NCBI RefSeq assembly: GCF_030930995.1
Contig: NZ_CP133217.1
Coordinates: forward strand, 3,772,001-3,836,000
From: Thiothrix subterranea
GTDB lineage: Bacteria > Pseudomonadota > Gammaproteobacteria > Thiotrichales > Thiotrichaceae
Length of the DNA stretch: 64,000 bases
Direction of reading: 5' to 3'
A program made the position numbers and the translations under genes. Shown in pieces: positions 26,928-36,041 of the stretch. Under the pieces are notes generated by a model that was not told the origin of the DNA, made no database searches, and was given only the letters and a program-made list of their open reading frames with translations. How positions within the stretch are numbered: the first letter of the stretch is position 1; every line of letters begins with the position of its first letter.

Positions 26928-27777
26928 TTCCCTGTCACTTTGCCTGATGACTGCTCTCTCCGTTAGCATCAGCGGCCTTGCTCACGCCGACACCAAATTG
27001 ACCTACACGGACACGGGCTTTGCCCCGCAAGAACGCCAAACCGTGATTCAAATCAATGGCGACAAAGTGCGCATGGGCGAAGTCGGCAGTGACGTGTATT
27101 CGTTGTATGATGACAGCAAAAAAATGCTGTACACCGTCAATACCAAGACCAAACAATTCATTGAAACCAACCCGGATAAAATCCGCGCTCGCATGACCAA
27201 AGTGGTCGAAATGCAAAATCAATTCAAAGAAGACATGAAAAAGCAAATGGCTTCCATGCCGGAAGACCAGCGCAAAGCCCTTGAAGAGCGCATTCAGCAA
27301 AGCGAAGCCGCCATGAAAGCGCCCCCGCCTGCCATCAAAATGGAAAAAACCGAGCGCAAAGAAACCATTCAAGGCATGGAATGCACGATTTCCACCGTCA
27401 AAATGGAAGACAAACCCGTGCGCGACGTGTGCATTGCCAGCCCTGCAAGCATGGATGCGGCTGACCACAAAATGCTCGTCACCATGTTTGAATACATGGA
27501 TGGCATTGCGGTTGAATCCGCGAAAGCCCAAGGCATGACCCCGCCGACCGAAGGTTCCGCCAGCTTGCACCGTGACGGTTTAGCCTTGCGCATTCAAGCC
27601 CTGCCAGAAGGCCCGCGCAGTGAACTGAGTGGCTTGGCAAAAGACGCACTGGTCGATGCTGATTTCAGTGTTCCCGCCGATTTCAGCGTGTTTGAACCCG
27701 CTAATGCGCCACCACCGACAGCAGCGCCCGCACCGGCTGCACCCGCAGCGCCAGCGACTGCGCCAACGGCGCAGTAA
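26917..27777 (+). CDS. Exported DUF4412-like protein
   Basis: About 286 aa with a signal peptide (LCLMTALSVSISGLAHADT) and cleavage after AHA. The mature part reads TKLTYTDTGFAPQERQTVIQ and MLYTVNTKTKQFIETNPDKI, as in DUF4412-type periplasmic proteins. It then has a Met/Lys/Glu-rich helix (KKQMASMPEDQRKALEERI) and ends in an Ala/Pro tail. GGAG lies 6 bases before the ATG at 26917. Function unknown. It overlaps the preceding gene by 11 bases. Confidence 0.78.
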   Translation: MHLNSLSLCLMTALSVSISGLAHADTKLTYTDTGFAPQERQTVIQINGDKVRMGEVGSDVYSLYDDSKKMLYTVNTKTKQFIETNPDKIRARMTKVVEMQNQFKEDMKKQMASMPEDQRKALEERIQQSEAAMKAPPPAIKMEKTERKETIQGMECTISTVKMEDKPVRDVCIASPASMDAADHKMLVTMFEYMDGIAVESAKAQGMTPPTEGSASLHRDGLALRIQALPEGPRSELSGLAKDALVDADFSVPADFSVFEPANAPPPTAAPAPAAPAAPATAPTAQ

Positions 27778-27785
27778 CCGCGACT

Positions 27786-28223
27786 ATGGCACATATTAGT
27801 CGCAGTGCATTAGTGCCTTACAGCCCGGCACAAATGTACCAACTGGTCGACGGTATCAACCTCTACCCGCAGTTCCTGCCTTGGTGCAGGACAGCGGTCG
27901 AGCATCAGCGCGATACCGATCAAGTCAAAGCCAGCATCGAAATTGCCAAGGGCGCGGTGAATAAACGCTTCACTACCTTGAACCGCCTGCAACAAAACAA
28001 AACCATTGAAATGCGCCTAATCGACGGCCCGTTCCAACATTTGCACGGTTTCTGGCGCTTTGACGAACTCAAAGCCGGGGCGTGCAAGGTGTCGCTGGAT
28101 TTGGATTTCGAGTTTTCCAACAAGATTTTGAGCCTCGTGGTTGGCCCGGTATTTAACCAAGTCGCCAACACCTTGGTCGATTCGTTTGTCGAAAGAGCGA
28201 AAAAAGTTTATGGCAAGCCCTGA
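27786..28223 (+). CDS. ratA: RatA-type START/coenzyme Q-binding (COQ10-like) protein
   Basis: A 145-aa polyketide cyclase/dehydrase-fold protein: SALVPYSPAQMYQLVDGINL, YPQFLPWCRTAVEHQRD, GPFQHLHGFWRF, FEFSNKILSLVVGPVFNQVA. In E. coli the gene pair is ratA-rnfH (yfjG-yfjF), and here rnfH follows with overlap. Proposed roles are ubiquinone binding or ribosome association. Confidence 0.9.
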   Translation: MAHISRSALVPYSPAQMYQLVDGINLYPQFLPWCRTAVEHQRDTDQVKASIEIAKGAVNKRFTTLNRLQQNKTIEMRLIDGPFQHLHGFWRFDELKAGACKVSLDLDFEFSNKILSLVVGPVFNQVANTLVDSFVERAKKVYGKP

Positions 28224-28521
28224 TACTTTCACGATCGAAGTGGTCTACCCCCTGCCCCATGAGCAATTGCTCATGAAGGCGCAAGTACCAAACGGCAGCA
28301 GTATCCGTGATGGCATTCAAGCCTCCGGCATTCTGAAGCATTACCCTGAATTGGATCTTGATACACTGGAAGCGGGTATTTTTGGCAAACTTGCCAAATT
28401 AGACACGCCCGTGCGGGAACGCGATCGCATTGAAATTTACCGCCCCCTGATTGCCGACCCCAAAGTGGTGCGCAAACAACGCGCCGCTGAAGGCAAAGTC
28501 ATGAAAAAAGGGGAAAGCTAA
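28210..28521 (+). CDS. rnfH: RnfH-family (ubiquitin-like fold) protein
   Basis: About 103 aa from MASPDTFTIEVVYPLPHEQL, with ASGILKHYPELDL, KLAKLDTPVRERDRIEIYRP and LIADPKVVRKQRA, the UPF0125/RnfH signature. It overlaps ratA by 14 bases; the longer frame from 28141 lies wholly in ratA. Function is not settled. Confidence 0.92.
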   Translation: MASPDTFTIEVVYPLPHEQLLMKAQVPNGSSIRDGIQASGILKHYPELDLDTLEAGIFGKLAKLDTPVRERDRIEIYRPLIADPKVVRKQRAAEGKVMKKGES

Positions 28522-28769
28522 TGCACGGCATGGTTCCTCCCGACCCTTCTGGCGAAGGCATATCCCAAGCTGCTTACGCGACGGTGTACATGCCCAAATT
28601 CAAAAACAGCCGCAATCGCTTTCCGGCCAGTTGCATCACGGTATACGCCACACCACAGGAAGCCCTTGATGCGGCGCGTGACGATGCCAAACGCTTTGCT
28701 GCCATCGTACAAGGCCCTTCTAAATCATCAGAAGGGCAATATATCTTTTATTTACGGCAGTGGTTATAA
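28521..28769 (+). CDS. Small protein of unknown function (82 aa)
   Basis: The start ATG shares a base with the rnfH stop (TAATG), so co-translation is likely. The protein reads as a single small domain (AAYATVYMPKFKNSRNRFPA, VYATPQEALDAARDDAKRFA, ending QYIFYLRQWL). I do not recognise the family. It ends 6 bases from the convergent bamE stop. Confidence 0.7.
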   Translation: MHGMVPPDPSGEGISQAAYATVYMPKFKNSRNRFPASCITVYATPQEALDAARDDAKRFAAIVQGPSKSSEGQYIFYLRQWL

Positions 28770-28774
28770 GCGCA

Positions 28775-29104
28775 TTATTTGGCTTTGACGTTAACCGGCA
28801 CGACTTCATTGCGAATATCGCGCACGACCCCATTCTGGAAAAATACCGTGACACTGCTGCGTTGCACTGTGCCATCCGGTGATTTCAGGTAGAACACGTA
28901 ATCCCAACGGTCTTTGTGGAAATCATCCACCAAGAGCGGCGTCCCCAAGGTCGCTTGTACTTGTTCCGCACTCATGCCGGGTTGCACCAACGCCAACTCT
29001 TCGCGGGTAATGTAATTACCCTGCTGAATTTCCATTTTGTAAGAACTGCAACCGCCCAATAACAGAACGGCAGAAAGGGTGAGTGAAATGATAGGCTTTA
29101 TCAT
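28775..29104 (-). CDS. bamE: Outer membrane assembly lipoprotein BamE
   Basis: A 109-aa lipoprotein: signal with LLLGGCSSYKMEI lipobox, then the BamE core (YITREELALVQPGMSAEQVQ, LGTPLLVDDFHKDRWDYVFY). Part of the Bam complex that inserts outer membrane proteins. Divergent from fur, the usual arrangement in gammaproteobacteria. Confidence 0.95.
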   Translation of the reverse strand: MIKPIISLTLSAVLLLGGCSSYKMEIQQGNYITREELALVQPGMSAEQVQATLGTPLLVDDFHKDRWDYVFYLKSPDGTVQRSSVTVFFQNGVVRDIRNEVVPVNVKAK

Positions 29105-29171
29105 GTTAGTCTTGTATCGTCCAAAGTAAACATGGGCATCATAATAGACTATTCACGACGGAGAGTGCAGG

Positions 29172-29591
29172 GTGGAAGAAAAGGATATTAAACGTGCTGG
29201 TTTGAAAATCACGCAGCCACGAGTCAAAATTCTCGATTTATTAAACAGTTCATACGAACATCACCTCAGTGCCGAAGACATTTACAAGTCACTCATCGGT
29301 AATGGTGAAGAAATCGGCCTTGCTACCGTTTATCGGGTTTTGACCCAATTTGAAGCCGCAGGTCTGGTCAATCGCCATCACTTTGAAGGCGGGCAAGCCG
29401 TGTTTGAGCTGGCTACTGAAGAGCATCACGACCACATGGTGTGCATGAAAACCGGTAAAGTGGTTGAGTTCTATGATGAAATCATTGAGCAGCGCCAACG
29501 CGAGCTGGCAAAACAGCATAACTTCCGCATTAAAGACCATTCACTGATTCTCTACGGCGAATTTCTCAGTGAAGCCGACCAAACGGTTTAA
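29172..29591 (+). CDS. fur: Ferric uptake regulator Fur
   Basis: A 139-aa winged-helix metalloregulator starting with GTG (MEEKDIKRAGLKITQPRVKI). EIGLATVYRVLTQFEAAGLV is the recognition region and EEHHDHMVCMKTGKVVEFYD the metal-sensing block. Only one cysteine remains of the E. coli CxxC (CMKT here), as in Pseudomonas-type Fur proteins that lack this zinc site. It is likely to control iron uptake genes and possibly the isc operon indirectly. Confidence 0.94.
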   Translation: MEEKDIKRAGLKITQPRVKILDLLNSSYEHHLSAEDIYKSLIGNGEEIGLATVYRVLTQFEAAGLVNRHHFEGGQAVFELATEEHHDHMVCMKTGKVVEFYDEIIEQRQRELAKQHNFRIKDHSLILYGEFLSEADQTV

Positions 29592-29595
29592 AGCC

Positions 29596-31401
29596 TTACT
29601 TCGGCTGCTGGGCATGGGTCGGCAAACAGATACGCACGGCAGTTCCCGCCGTCGTCAAGTTCGGGCGGATAGTTAAGTGTGCGCCAATGTGTTCTGCCCG
29701 TTTGCGCATACTGCTTAGCCCTTTACCGGGCTGGTAAGTCGCGGCAATGCCACACCCATTATCCGCAATTTGCACAAAACTGTTACCGCTGCCACTATCC
29801 GTGCCAGTGCTGACGGTAATCGTATTGCCGCCACTGTGTTTTATGCTATTGGTAATGGCTTCTTGCACAATACGCAGCAATTGCAGGGTTTTTTCTGCCC
29901 CAAAACCCGGCGGAGTGGCGATGTCTTCGACTGCCCAGCGCAATTCAAACCCAGCTTGCTTGATCTTACGCCTATTACGGCTGCGAAACATGCCTAACGC
30001 CGTGGTAACGTCTTGTGAATCGAAATCCAATGAATCAATCACTAAGCGCAAATCATTAAGCGCATCCTGAATATTTTCCTTAATCACCGGCAAGCGAACA
30101 TCGGGGCGTTCCAACATAACGAGGGTGGAAACCAAATGCCCGCCGAAACCGTCGTGGATGTCGCGCATAATGCGTTCACGCTCATCAACCACCGCTTTTT
30201 CCTGCTCCAAAACCCGCATTTTTTGGTAATTGGCTTCCAATTCCTGTTCGCGTTCAACCACCAGCTCTTCCAGATGGTGGGCGTAATACTGGGTTTCACG
30301 CAAACTGAGCACGAAGCGTCGCACCAAAAGAAAATACTGACTGAGCAGGGTAAATAATGCCGCGAAATGCAGCAAGTAAGGGCGCGTCAATTCCTGATTA
30401 TCAAAGACCCAAATATCGTGGATACCAAACACCAGCATGGCAAAACCACACAGCACAAACAGCAAGCGCTTGGTGGTTTGCCGCTCCCAATAAAGTTGCA
30501 CCACATACGCCAATACCAAAATAAACAAGCAAACCAGCAGACCGTACCAGACAATGTGGTATTGGGCTTGCGCTCCAGATGCATACGGCAAGAAAAACAA
30601 GGGTATCGCCAGCAACAGTGAACCCGCCCATAAATACAGCAGTGGGCGGGTATGCTGACGCTCACCCTTTGCGCCCAAGGGCGTGTAATAATAAATCATG
30701 GTGATAATCGACAGAATGCTTAAACCTATCGTTAAAGGAATCAGCGCCGCCCATAACCTATCACTAACGGGTATGTCACGCACCAGATGGTTGGTGCTAT
30801 GCGCCGCCCACAATGCGCTGCCAAGGGCATACCACAGGTATTCCTTGCGGTGTGGGTAAAAGAACCAAATGCTGCCGATTAACAATGCGGTAATCAGCAA
30901 CACAATCGCGACCGTTTTAACCACGCCCTGACGCATGAGATTGTTGAATTGCCAGGCATTGTCCAATACCGCCGCTGGGCCGATATACACGTGGGCAAGC
31001 CTCGCCGCACTGCGCGGAGTGGCTAATTCAAACGCAAGGGTATCACCGGGGGATAGGCTTTGCGGGTGCAGACGAAATAACAGCGGGCGGTGTTTATTGC
31101 GGGCAATCGGGGTAGCCATGCCGCCGCCTGTGCCGACAATATCGCCATTCGGGTAGCGCACCACGATATTTTGATTAACATTAACGATCAGCAACAGCGG
31201 TTCAGGAATCTGACGAATGCCATCAGGGATACGGATGCTACCGTGCGTGCGAGTCGCACCGGGCGTTGCTACGTTAAAGGTGGCTTGCCAACGGTTATCG
31301 GGCGCAAAGCTTAGGGAATCCAATTGCACCGTCAAACCGTATAACACCAGCAGGTAAACCGGCAGCCACCAAAAAATCCGCAGCCGCCGGAGCGCATTCA
31401 T
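29596..31401 (-). CDS. Membrane sensor histidine kinase, NarX/DegS-like (HisKA_3)
   Basis: About 601 aa from MNALRRLRIFWWLPVYL. There is an N-terminal hydrophobic anchor, a periplasmic region (about 30-155), then about seven membrane segments (about 160-365, 7TMR-DISM-like), a coiled coil, a HisKA_3 dimerisation domain with RIMRDIHDGFGGHL (His416 as phosphoacceptor) and an intact HATPase (IVQEAITNSIKHSGG, VQIADNGCGI, PGKGLSSMRKRAE). It overlaps its response regulator gene by an ATGA. The frame to 31665 is only an N-terminal over-extension. Confidence 0.9.
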   Translation of the reverse strand: MNALRRLRIFWWLPVYLLVLYGLTVQLDSLSFAPDNRWQATFNVATPGATRTHGSIRIPDGIRQIPEPLLLIVNVNQNIVVRYPNGDIVGTGGGMATPIARNKHRPLLFRLHPQSLSPGDTLAFELATPRSAARLAHVYIGPAAVLDNAWQFNNLMRQGVVKTVAIVLLITALLIGSIWFFYPHRKEYLWYALGSALWAAHSTNHLVRDIPVSDRLWAALIPLTIGLSILSIITMIYYYTPLGAKGERQHTRPLLYLWAGSLLLAIPLFFLPYASGAQAQYHIVWYGLLVCLFILVLAYVVQLYWERQTTKRLLFVLCGFAMLVFGIHDIWVFDNQELTRPYLLHFAALFTLLSQYFLLVRRFVLSLRETQYYAHHLEELVVEREQELEANYQKMRVLEQEKAVVDERERIMRDIHDGFGGHLVSTLVMLERPDVRLPVIKENIQDALNDLRLVIDSLDFDSQDVTTALGMFRSRNRRKIKQAGFELRWAVEDIATPPGFGAEKTLQLLRIVQEAITNSIKHSGGNTITVSTGTDSGSGNSFVQIADNGCGIAATYQPGKGLSSMRKRAEHIGAHLTIRPNLTTAGTAVRICLPTHAQQPK

Positions 31402-32027
31402 AGCAAATGCCTTTTGACCGCTTCGTGAACGGCTTCGGCACGGGTGCTGATGTGCAGTTTGCGGTAAATGCTTTTGATGTGCGACGTAACCGTGTGGTAA
31501 GAAACGTGCTTGAGGTCGGCGGTTTCCTGCGCGGTATAGCCTTTGGCAATGAATAAGAGAATGTCCATTTCCGCCTTGGTCAGCTTGACCTCCGCCGCCT
31601 CTGGGCGCAGGCGTTTGAGCAAGTGGCTGGCAACTGCCGGACTGATCGGAGCACCACCCGCGCACAGTTGCTGGATGGATTGTTCGACTTCCATCGAGTC
31701 GTCATCTTTGAGGATGTAACCGGTTGCACCCGCCTCAATCGCAGTAATGACGTGTTTTTCATCGCCAAACACGCTGATGACCATAATGTGCGTATCGGGA
31801 TGCAGCGCGTTGCATTGGCGGATTAATTCCAGCCCATTACCGTCTGGCAACCCCAGATCAGTGAGCAACACATCAGCAACGGCACTGCTGATAACGCTAC
31901 GGGCGCTGGTGGCATTGCTACACGCCGCCAGTAGATGAAACGCGGGGTTGGTGGTGAACAGGGTCATGAAGCGGTTGAGAACAACCGGGTCATCTTCCAC
32001 AACGATGATGCTGATGGGATTGCGCAT
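31398..32027 (-). CDS. LuxR/NarL-family response regulator
   Basis: About 209 aa. Receiver domain: VVEDDPVVLNRF, phospho-Asp in VLLTDLGLPDGNG, then VISVF and Lys in YILKDDDS. LuxR-type HTH: KLTKAEMDILLFIAKGYTAQ, YHTVTSHIKSIYRKLHISTR. Partner of the kinase that overlaps its 3' end. The start may be 32057 (10 residues longer); 32027 fits the family better. Confidence 0.9.
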   Translation of the reverse strand: MRNPISIIVVEDDPVVLNRFMTLFTTNPAFHLLAACSNATSARSVISSAVADVLLTDLGLPDGNGLELIRQCNALHPDTHIMVISVFGDEKHVITAIEAGATGYILKDDDSMEVEQSIQQLCAGGAPISPAVASHLLKRLRPEAAEVKLTKAEMDILLFIAKGYTAQETADLKHVSYHTVTSHIKSIYRKLHISTRAEAVHEAVKRHLL

Positions 32028-32057
32028 GGCGGTATCGCTTGAGTGATGGTTAATCAT

Positions 32058-32430
32058 CTAAGTCTAGCTGAGTTTAAGCATTCAACCGAGCGAGTAGCAT
32101 CACTAGAACGGGGTATTTTCACCCCTCACATTTCACCGGATTGGGGGATGTATTATCCCGCGACCACTTGCTATTGTGAACAGCACGAACAGCGTGTATT
32201 GGGGAATACAACCTTTCACAACAGGGCTAACATCTGCACTTTAACCGCCACAGAGGAAACTGTGTGGCGGTTTTTTTATGGCATAGCTGCCGCAAACGCC
32301 TCCCTTAATTTAGGGATATACCGCCTAAAAAACCCCGTGATTGCGTTATTTTTTACCTCGCTAAAGCAACCGATAATGCAAGGGCAGGTCAACCTGCACC
32401 TTTCTCACCACTAATGCGAGGGCTTTCCGA
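32058..32430 (+). ncRNA. Intergenic stretch with an orphan terminator: possible small RNA or leader
   Basis: Between the divergent response regulator and the 562-aa gene there are about 370 bases. A strong terminator lies at 32243-32278, but no credible protein gene precedes it on the plus strand. The 123-aa frame 32043-32414 reads straight through the hairpin and has no recognisable features. I suggest a short transcript or an attenuated leader of the downstream gene. A TATTAT at 32149-32154 could be a -10, but no good -35 is evident. Confidence 0.3.
32243..32278 (+). terminator. Rho-independent terminator (orphan)
   Basis: AACCGCCACA pairs with TGTGGCGGTT over a short loop and is followed by seven T. 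It is strong in the plus direction and lies 150 bases before the start at 32431. Confidence 0.85.
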
Positions 32431-34119
32431 ATGGACTTACATCATGTGATAGACATTGCCCGCCCGGTATTGTCTGATTATTTGCTGAAATACCTGCGTA
32501 GCCGGGTAAATATCTTAATCGTTGTGGATAACGAAATTAGCCTGTCACCGGGGGCAAATGCCTTCGGGATTGAGCGCGTAATCCGTTTGCTGCGTGACAC
32601 ATCCGTTGGTTGTATGCACTTCCAAGTCGATGTTGGGGTGCGCTCCAACGTGCCTTTTAGCGTCGTTGCCAGTCCCGTTGGCACAGCGGCTAAATACGTG
32701 GGGTTTCGCTTTGACAGCACGCTGCCTGCCGGTGGGCGGGTGATTGATGCGTATGATGAAGTGTGGTGTTTCGGCTTCAAACCGGACAATTTCGCCGGTT
32801 CTGATGCGAATATCACCGCACCGGGCGCGTTACCGGCCAGCAATGCCGAATTAGCCGTGCTGACCACTTGGATGAATAACCGCAAAGGCGGGGTATTTGC
32901 CACTGGCGACCATGATTACTTGGGGGCTTCCATGTGTCACCGCATTCCGCGCGTGGGCACCATGCGGGCATGGACGAATGCGCAAGGCGTGCCACCGATT
33001 GGTACTGCGTTGCGGATTGATACCAATCGCCCTGCCAATGCCGCAGAAATGGCAGGTACAGAAATGATTGAATTCGACCGCCAAAGCGATGCTGTACCAC
33101 AACCTATTCAATGGAAAGCGTGGTTATCCTTCTCTTCTTCCCCTTGGCATATCCGCAAACGCCCGCATCCGGTATTGTGCCACCCCACTTTAGGCCCGAT
33201 TGATGTGATGCCCGACCATCCTCATGAAGGGGTAGTGTTTGACCATGTGCCACAACCCGATGTGGGGTTAGCGGCGATCACCTTGGGCAATAACTACAAT
33301 TTCGGGGCGGGGGTTACGGGGGCAGAATACCCCACAGCAGGTGGGGTACAACCCCTGCCGATGGTCATTGCGCACGGAACAACCTTAGCTGACCCACCCT
33401 TGCAGCATGAAAAAGGGGATTCACCTGCCAAGCGGTTTGCCATGATCAATGTGTATGACGGTCATCGTGCCAATGTCGGGCGGGTGGCGACCGATTCCAC
33501 TTGGCATCACTGGATGAATATTAATATCACCCAAATCGAAGCGGTAGGCGGTGCCAACTGGGAAAAGATCAAGCGCTATTACCTGAATCTGGCGGTCTGG
33601 TTAGCTCCACCGGAGATTCCGCGCCATTGCTTCTTCTTCCATACGCTGGAAAGCCTGTATTCTTACCCCGGCATTGAAGAATTCCACCCCAAAGTCAATC
33701 TGTTGGATGCTGGGCTGGTGTTCCGCAAACGCTTAATCGGGTTATATGGCCCGTGCTGGGTCACACAATTCGTGTTCGACTGGCTGGGCTTGTTAGACCT
33801 GAAGTTGCGGGAACGCTTGATTGAGCGCTACCTGTTGCTGCCCACACCTAACCGCCCGATTCCGCCCCGCCCTGACCCTTGCCTGAGTTGCCCGCCACCG
33901 GAGATGTTCGAGGCTGTGATATTGGGCGGTGCTATCCGGGCGACATCAGCCGCCCTGTTCGCCAATGGCGGGGGCTTAGAAGCTGGGCTAAAACTCATGC
34001 TGGAAATGAAGCCTGAGCGCTTGGAAAAATACCTGCTGGAAGGGACGGCTGAAGGCTTGAAACAGCTTCAGGCACTGTCTGCCAAATCTTGCGAGGAAAC
34101 CAAGCAATTGTTTGGTTAA
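32431..34119 (+). CDS. Large protein of unknown function (562 aa)
   Basis: I do not recognise a family. There is no signal peptide or membrane segment. Residues about 25-180 look like an alpha/beta fold: VNILIVVDNEISLSPGANAF, VIDAYDEVWCFGFKPDN, and VLTTWMNNRKGGVFATGDHD then YLGASMC, which recalls glutamine-amidotransferase-like or ThuA-like proteins. A second block (AMINVYDGHRANVGRVATDS then TWHHWMNINI) would fit the end of such a fold. The C-terminal 150 residues are helical, broken by a Pro-rich linker (LPTPNRPIPPRPDPCLSCPP). It is a single gene with its own terminator. Confidence 0.8.
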   Translation: MDLHHVIDIARPVLSDYLLKYLRSRVNILIVVDNEISLSPGANAFGIERVIRLLRDTSVGCMHFQVDVGVRSNVPFSVVASPVGTAAKYVGFRFDSTLPAGGRVIDAYDEVWCFGFKPDNFAGSDANITAPGALPASNAELAVLTTWMNNRKGGVFATGDHDYLGASMCHRIPRVGTMRAWTNAQGVPPIGTALRIDTNRPANAAEMAGTEMIEFDRQSDAVPQPIQWKAWLSFSSSPWHIRKRPHPVLCHPTLGPIDVMPDHPHEGVVFDHVPQPDVGLAAITLGNNYNFGAGVTGAEYPTAGGVQPLPMVIAHGTTLADPPLQHEKGDSPAKRFAMINVYDGHRANVGRVATDSTWHHWMNINITQIEAVGGANWEKIKRYYLNLAVWLAPPEIPRHCFFFHTLESLYSYPGIEEFHPKVNLLDAGLVFRKRLIGLYGPCWVTQFVFDWLGLLDLKLRERLIERYLLLPTPNRPIPPRPDPCLSCPPPEMFEAVILGGAIRATSAALFANGGGLEAGLKLMLEMKPERLEKYLLEGTAEGLKQLQALSAKSCEETKQLFG

Positions 34120-34143
34120 GCGATCACATTAGCCATGAAATAA

Positions 34144-34176
34144 GGTGGGGGCAAAGTTGCCCCCACTACTTTTGCC
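34144..34176 (+). terminator. Probable terminator after the 562-aa gene
   Basis: GTGGGGGCAA and TTGCCCCCAC form a perfect GC-rich hairpin 25 bases after the stop, followed by a weak T-rich tail (TACTTTT). Confidence 0.7.
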
Positions 34177-34196
34177 CCCGCCGCCTACTTATTGTT

Positions 34197-34224
34197 TTGC
34201 ATTTGGCTGGCAGGCGGGTATAAT
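34197..34224 (+). promoter_or_regulatory. Promoter of rpsU
   Basis: TTGCAT (34197-34202) and a perfect TATAAT (34219-34224) are spaced by 16 bases, 40 bases before the rpsU start. A strong sigma-70 promoter, as expected for a ribosomal protein operon. Confidence 0.8.
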
Positions 34225-34263
34225 CTCGCGCTTTACTCAATTGTGGATTTGAGACAGATTTGT

Positions 34264-34479
34264 ATGCCTAGTGTAAAAGTACGTGATACCGAGCCTTTTG
34301 AAGTTGCTCTGCGCCGTTTCAAGCGCACCTGTGAAAAAGCTGGCGTTGTAGCTGACGTTCGCGCCCGTGAATTCTATGAAAAGCCTACCTCTGTACGCAA
34401 GCGTATGCGGGCAGCAGCAGTGAAGCGCAACTTGAAGCGCATTTCCCGTGACCTCAACCGTCGCGTGCGTATGTACTGA
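34264..34479 (+). CDS. rpsU: 30S ribosomal protein bS21
   Basis: A 71-aa basic protein: [40 protein letters not shown]. Exactly the length and sequence pattern of bS21, a late-binding 30S protein. The longer frame from 34192 would include the promoter and is rejected. First gene of an rpsU-yqeY-hemE run. Confidence 0.97.
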   Translation: MPSVKVRDTEPFEVALRRFKRTCEKAGVVADVRAREFYEKPTSVRKRMRAAAVKRNLKRISRDLNRRVRMY

Positions 34480-34481
34480 TT

Positions 34482-34928
34482 ATGAGCCTCAAGGCACAAA
34501 TCACTGAAGACATGAAAACCGCCATGCGTGCGCATGAAAAGGCGCAGCTTGGTGTGATTCGTCTGATTCTCGCGGCGATTAAGCAGCAAGAAGTCGATAC
34601 GCGCATCGAAATGGACGATACCGCCGTGCTGGTGGTGTTGGACAAAATGACCAAACAGCGCCGTGAATCCATCCGCCAATACAGCGATGCAGGCCGCACC
34701 GATTTGGTCGCTCAGGAAGAATACGAACTGGGTATTATCCAGACCTACCTTCCGCAACCCCTCAGTGCCGCCGAATTGGATGATCTCATCCAGCAAGCGA
34801 TGGCTGAAACCGGCGCAACCTCGGTACGCGACATGGGCAAAGTCATGACCTGGCTAAAACCCAAAGCGCAAGGTCGTACCGACATGGGGCAAGTGAGCGG
34901 ACTGATCAAAGCCCGTCTCGGCGGCTAA
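34482..34928 (+). CDS. GatB/YqeY-domain protein
   Basis: A 148-aa YqeY protein: ITEDMKTAMRAHEKAQLGVI, RLILAAIKQQEVD, QTYLPQPLSAAELDDLIQQA, and MGKVMTWLKPKAQGRTDMGQ then VSGLIKARL. It resembles the C-terminal domain of GatB and is proposed to bind tRNA. It follows rpsU by 2 bases, a conserved neighbourhood. Confidence 0.93.
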   Translation: MSLKAQITEDMKTAMRAHEKAQLGVIRLILAAIKQQEVDTRIEMDDTAVLVVLDKMTKQRRESIRQYSDAGRTDLVAQEEYELGIIQTYLPQPLSAAELDDLIQQAMAETGATSVRDMGKVMTWLKPKAQGRTDMGQVSGLIKARLGG

Positions 34929-34969
34929 TACCTGCCAATCTTCTACGCATTTAGTTCAGGGGTGTCGAT

Positions 34970-36040
34970 ATGACCGATCTTAAAAACGACCGTTTTTTAC
35001 GCGCACTCCTGAAACAGCCCGTCGATACCACGCCCATTTGGATCATGCGTCAAGCCGGGCGTTATTTGCCTGAATACCGTGCTACCCGCGCCCGCGCTGG
35101 CAGCTTCATGGATTTGTGCAAAAATGCTGACCTTGCCTGCGAAGTCACCCTGCAACCGCTAGAGCGTTACGCGCTGGATGCGGCAATCCTGTTTTCCGAC
35201 ATCCTCACCGTTCCCGATGCGATGGGCTTAGGCTTGTACTTTTCGGAAGGCGAAGGCCCGCGTTTCACCAACCCCGTGCAAAGCATGGCGGATATTGAAA
35301 AGATCGGCATTCCCGACCCCGAAGGCGAATTGCAGTACGTAATGAATGCGGTACGCACCATCCGCCGTGAACTCGACGGGCGCGTGCCGTTAATCGGTTT
35401 CACAGGTAGCCCGTGGACACTCGCGACCTACATGGTGGAAGGCAGTTCCAGCAAAGAATTCGCCAAGGTAAAGGGTATGTTGTACGACAACCCCAAAGCC
35501 CTGCACTTGTTGCTGGATAAACTCGCCGACAGCATTATCCTCTACCTGAATGCGCAAATTGCCGCCGGTGCGCAAGCCGCGATGATCTTTGATACGTGGG
35601 GCGGCTCACTGACACCCGCCACTTACCGCGAATTCTCGCTGCGTTACATGCAGAAAATCGTCGATGGCGTGACCCGTGAAAATGACGGGCGCAAAGTCCC
35701 TGTCATCCTGTTCACCAAAGGCGGGGCGCAATGGCTCGAACCAATGGCGGATACGGGTTGCGATGGCTTAGGGCTGGATTGGACGATTAATATTGCCGAC
35801 GCTCGCGCCCGTGTGGGTGACAGAGTGGCGTTGCAAGGCAATATGGATCCTTGTGTGCTGTATGCGTCACCGGAGGTGATTCGTCAGCAAGTCGCTGCTA
35901 TTTTGGCGAGTTACGGGCAGGGTTCTGGGCATGTGTTTAATCTGGGGCATGGGATTCACCAACATATCAACCCAGAAAATGTTGGTGTACTCGTGGATGC
36001 CGTGCATGAATTGGGTAAGCAATACCACACCGCCGCCTGA
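34970..36040 (+). CDS. hemE: Uroporphyrinogen decarboxylase
   Basis: The 356-aa enzyme has the signatures [20 protein letters not shown] and [16 protein letters not shown], plus [11 protein letters not shown] and [16 protein letters not shown]. It converts uroporphyrinogen III to coproporphyrinogen III in haem synthesis in the cytoplasm. Its stop lies 2 bases from the convergent response regulator stop. Confidence 0.97.
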   Translation: MTDLKNDRFLRALLKQPVDTTPIWIMRQAGRYLPEYRATRARAGSFMDLCKNADLACEVTLQPLERYALDAAILFSDILTVPDAMGLGLYFSEGEGPRFTNPVQSMADIEKIGIPDPEGELQYVMNAVRTIRRELDGRVPLIGFTGSPWTLATYMVEGSSSKEFAKVKGMLYDNPKALHLLLDKLADSIILYLNAQIAAGAQAAMIFDTWGGSLTPATYREFSLRYMQKIVDGVTRENDGRKVPVILFTKGGAQWLEPMADTGCDGLGLDWTINIADARARVGDRVALQGNMDPCVLYASPEVIRQQVAAILASYGQGSGHVFNLGHGIHQHINPENVGVLVDAVHELGKQYHTAA

Positions 36041-36041
36041 G

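Noticed and set aside
31402-31665. N-terminal extension of the sensor kinase frame
   Set aside because: It lies wholly within the response regulator gene in another frame; the ATG at 31401 overlaps the regulator stop and starts a normal membrane anchor.
32043-32414. A 123-aa plus-strand frame
   Set aside because: It reads through a strong terminator, overlaps the divergent regulator start, has no ribosome site or recognisable protein features.
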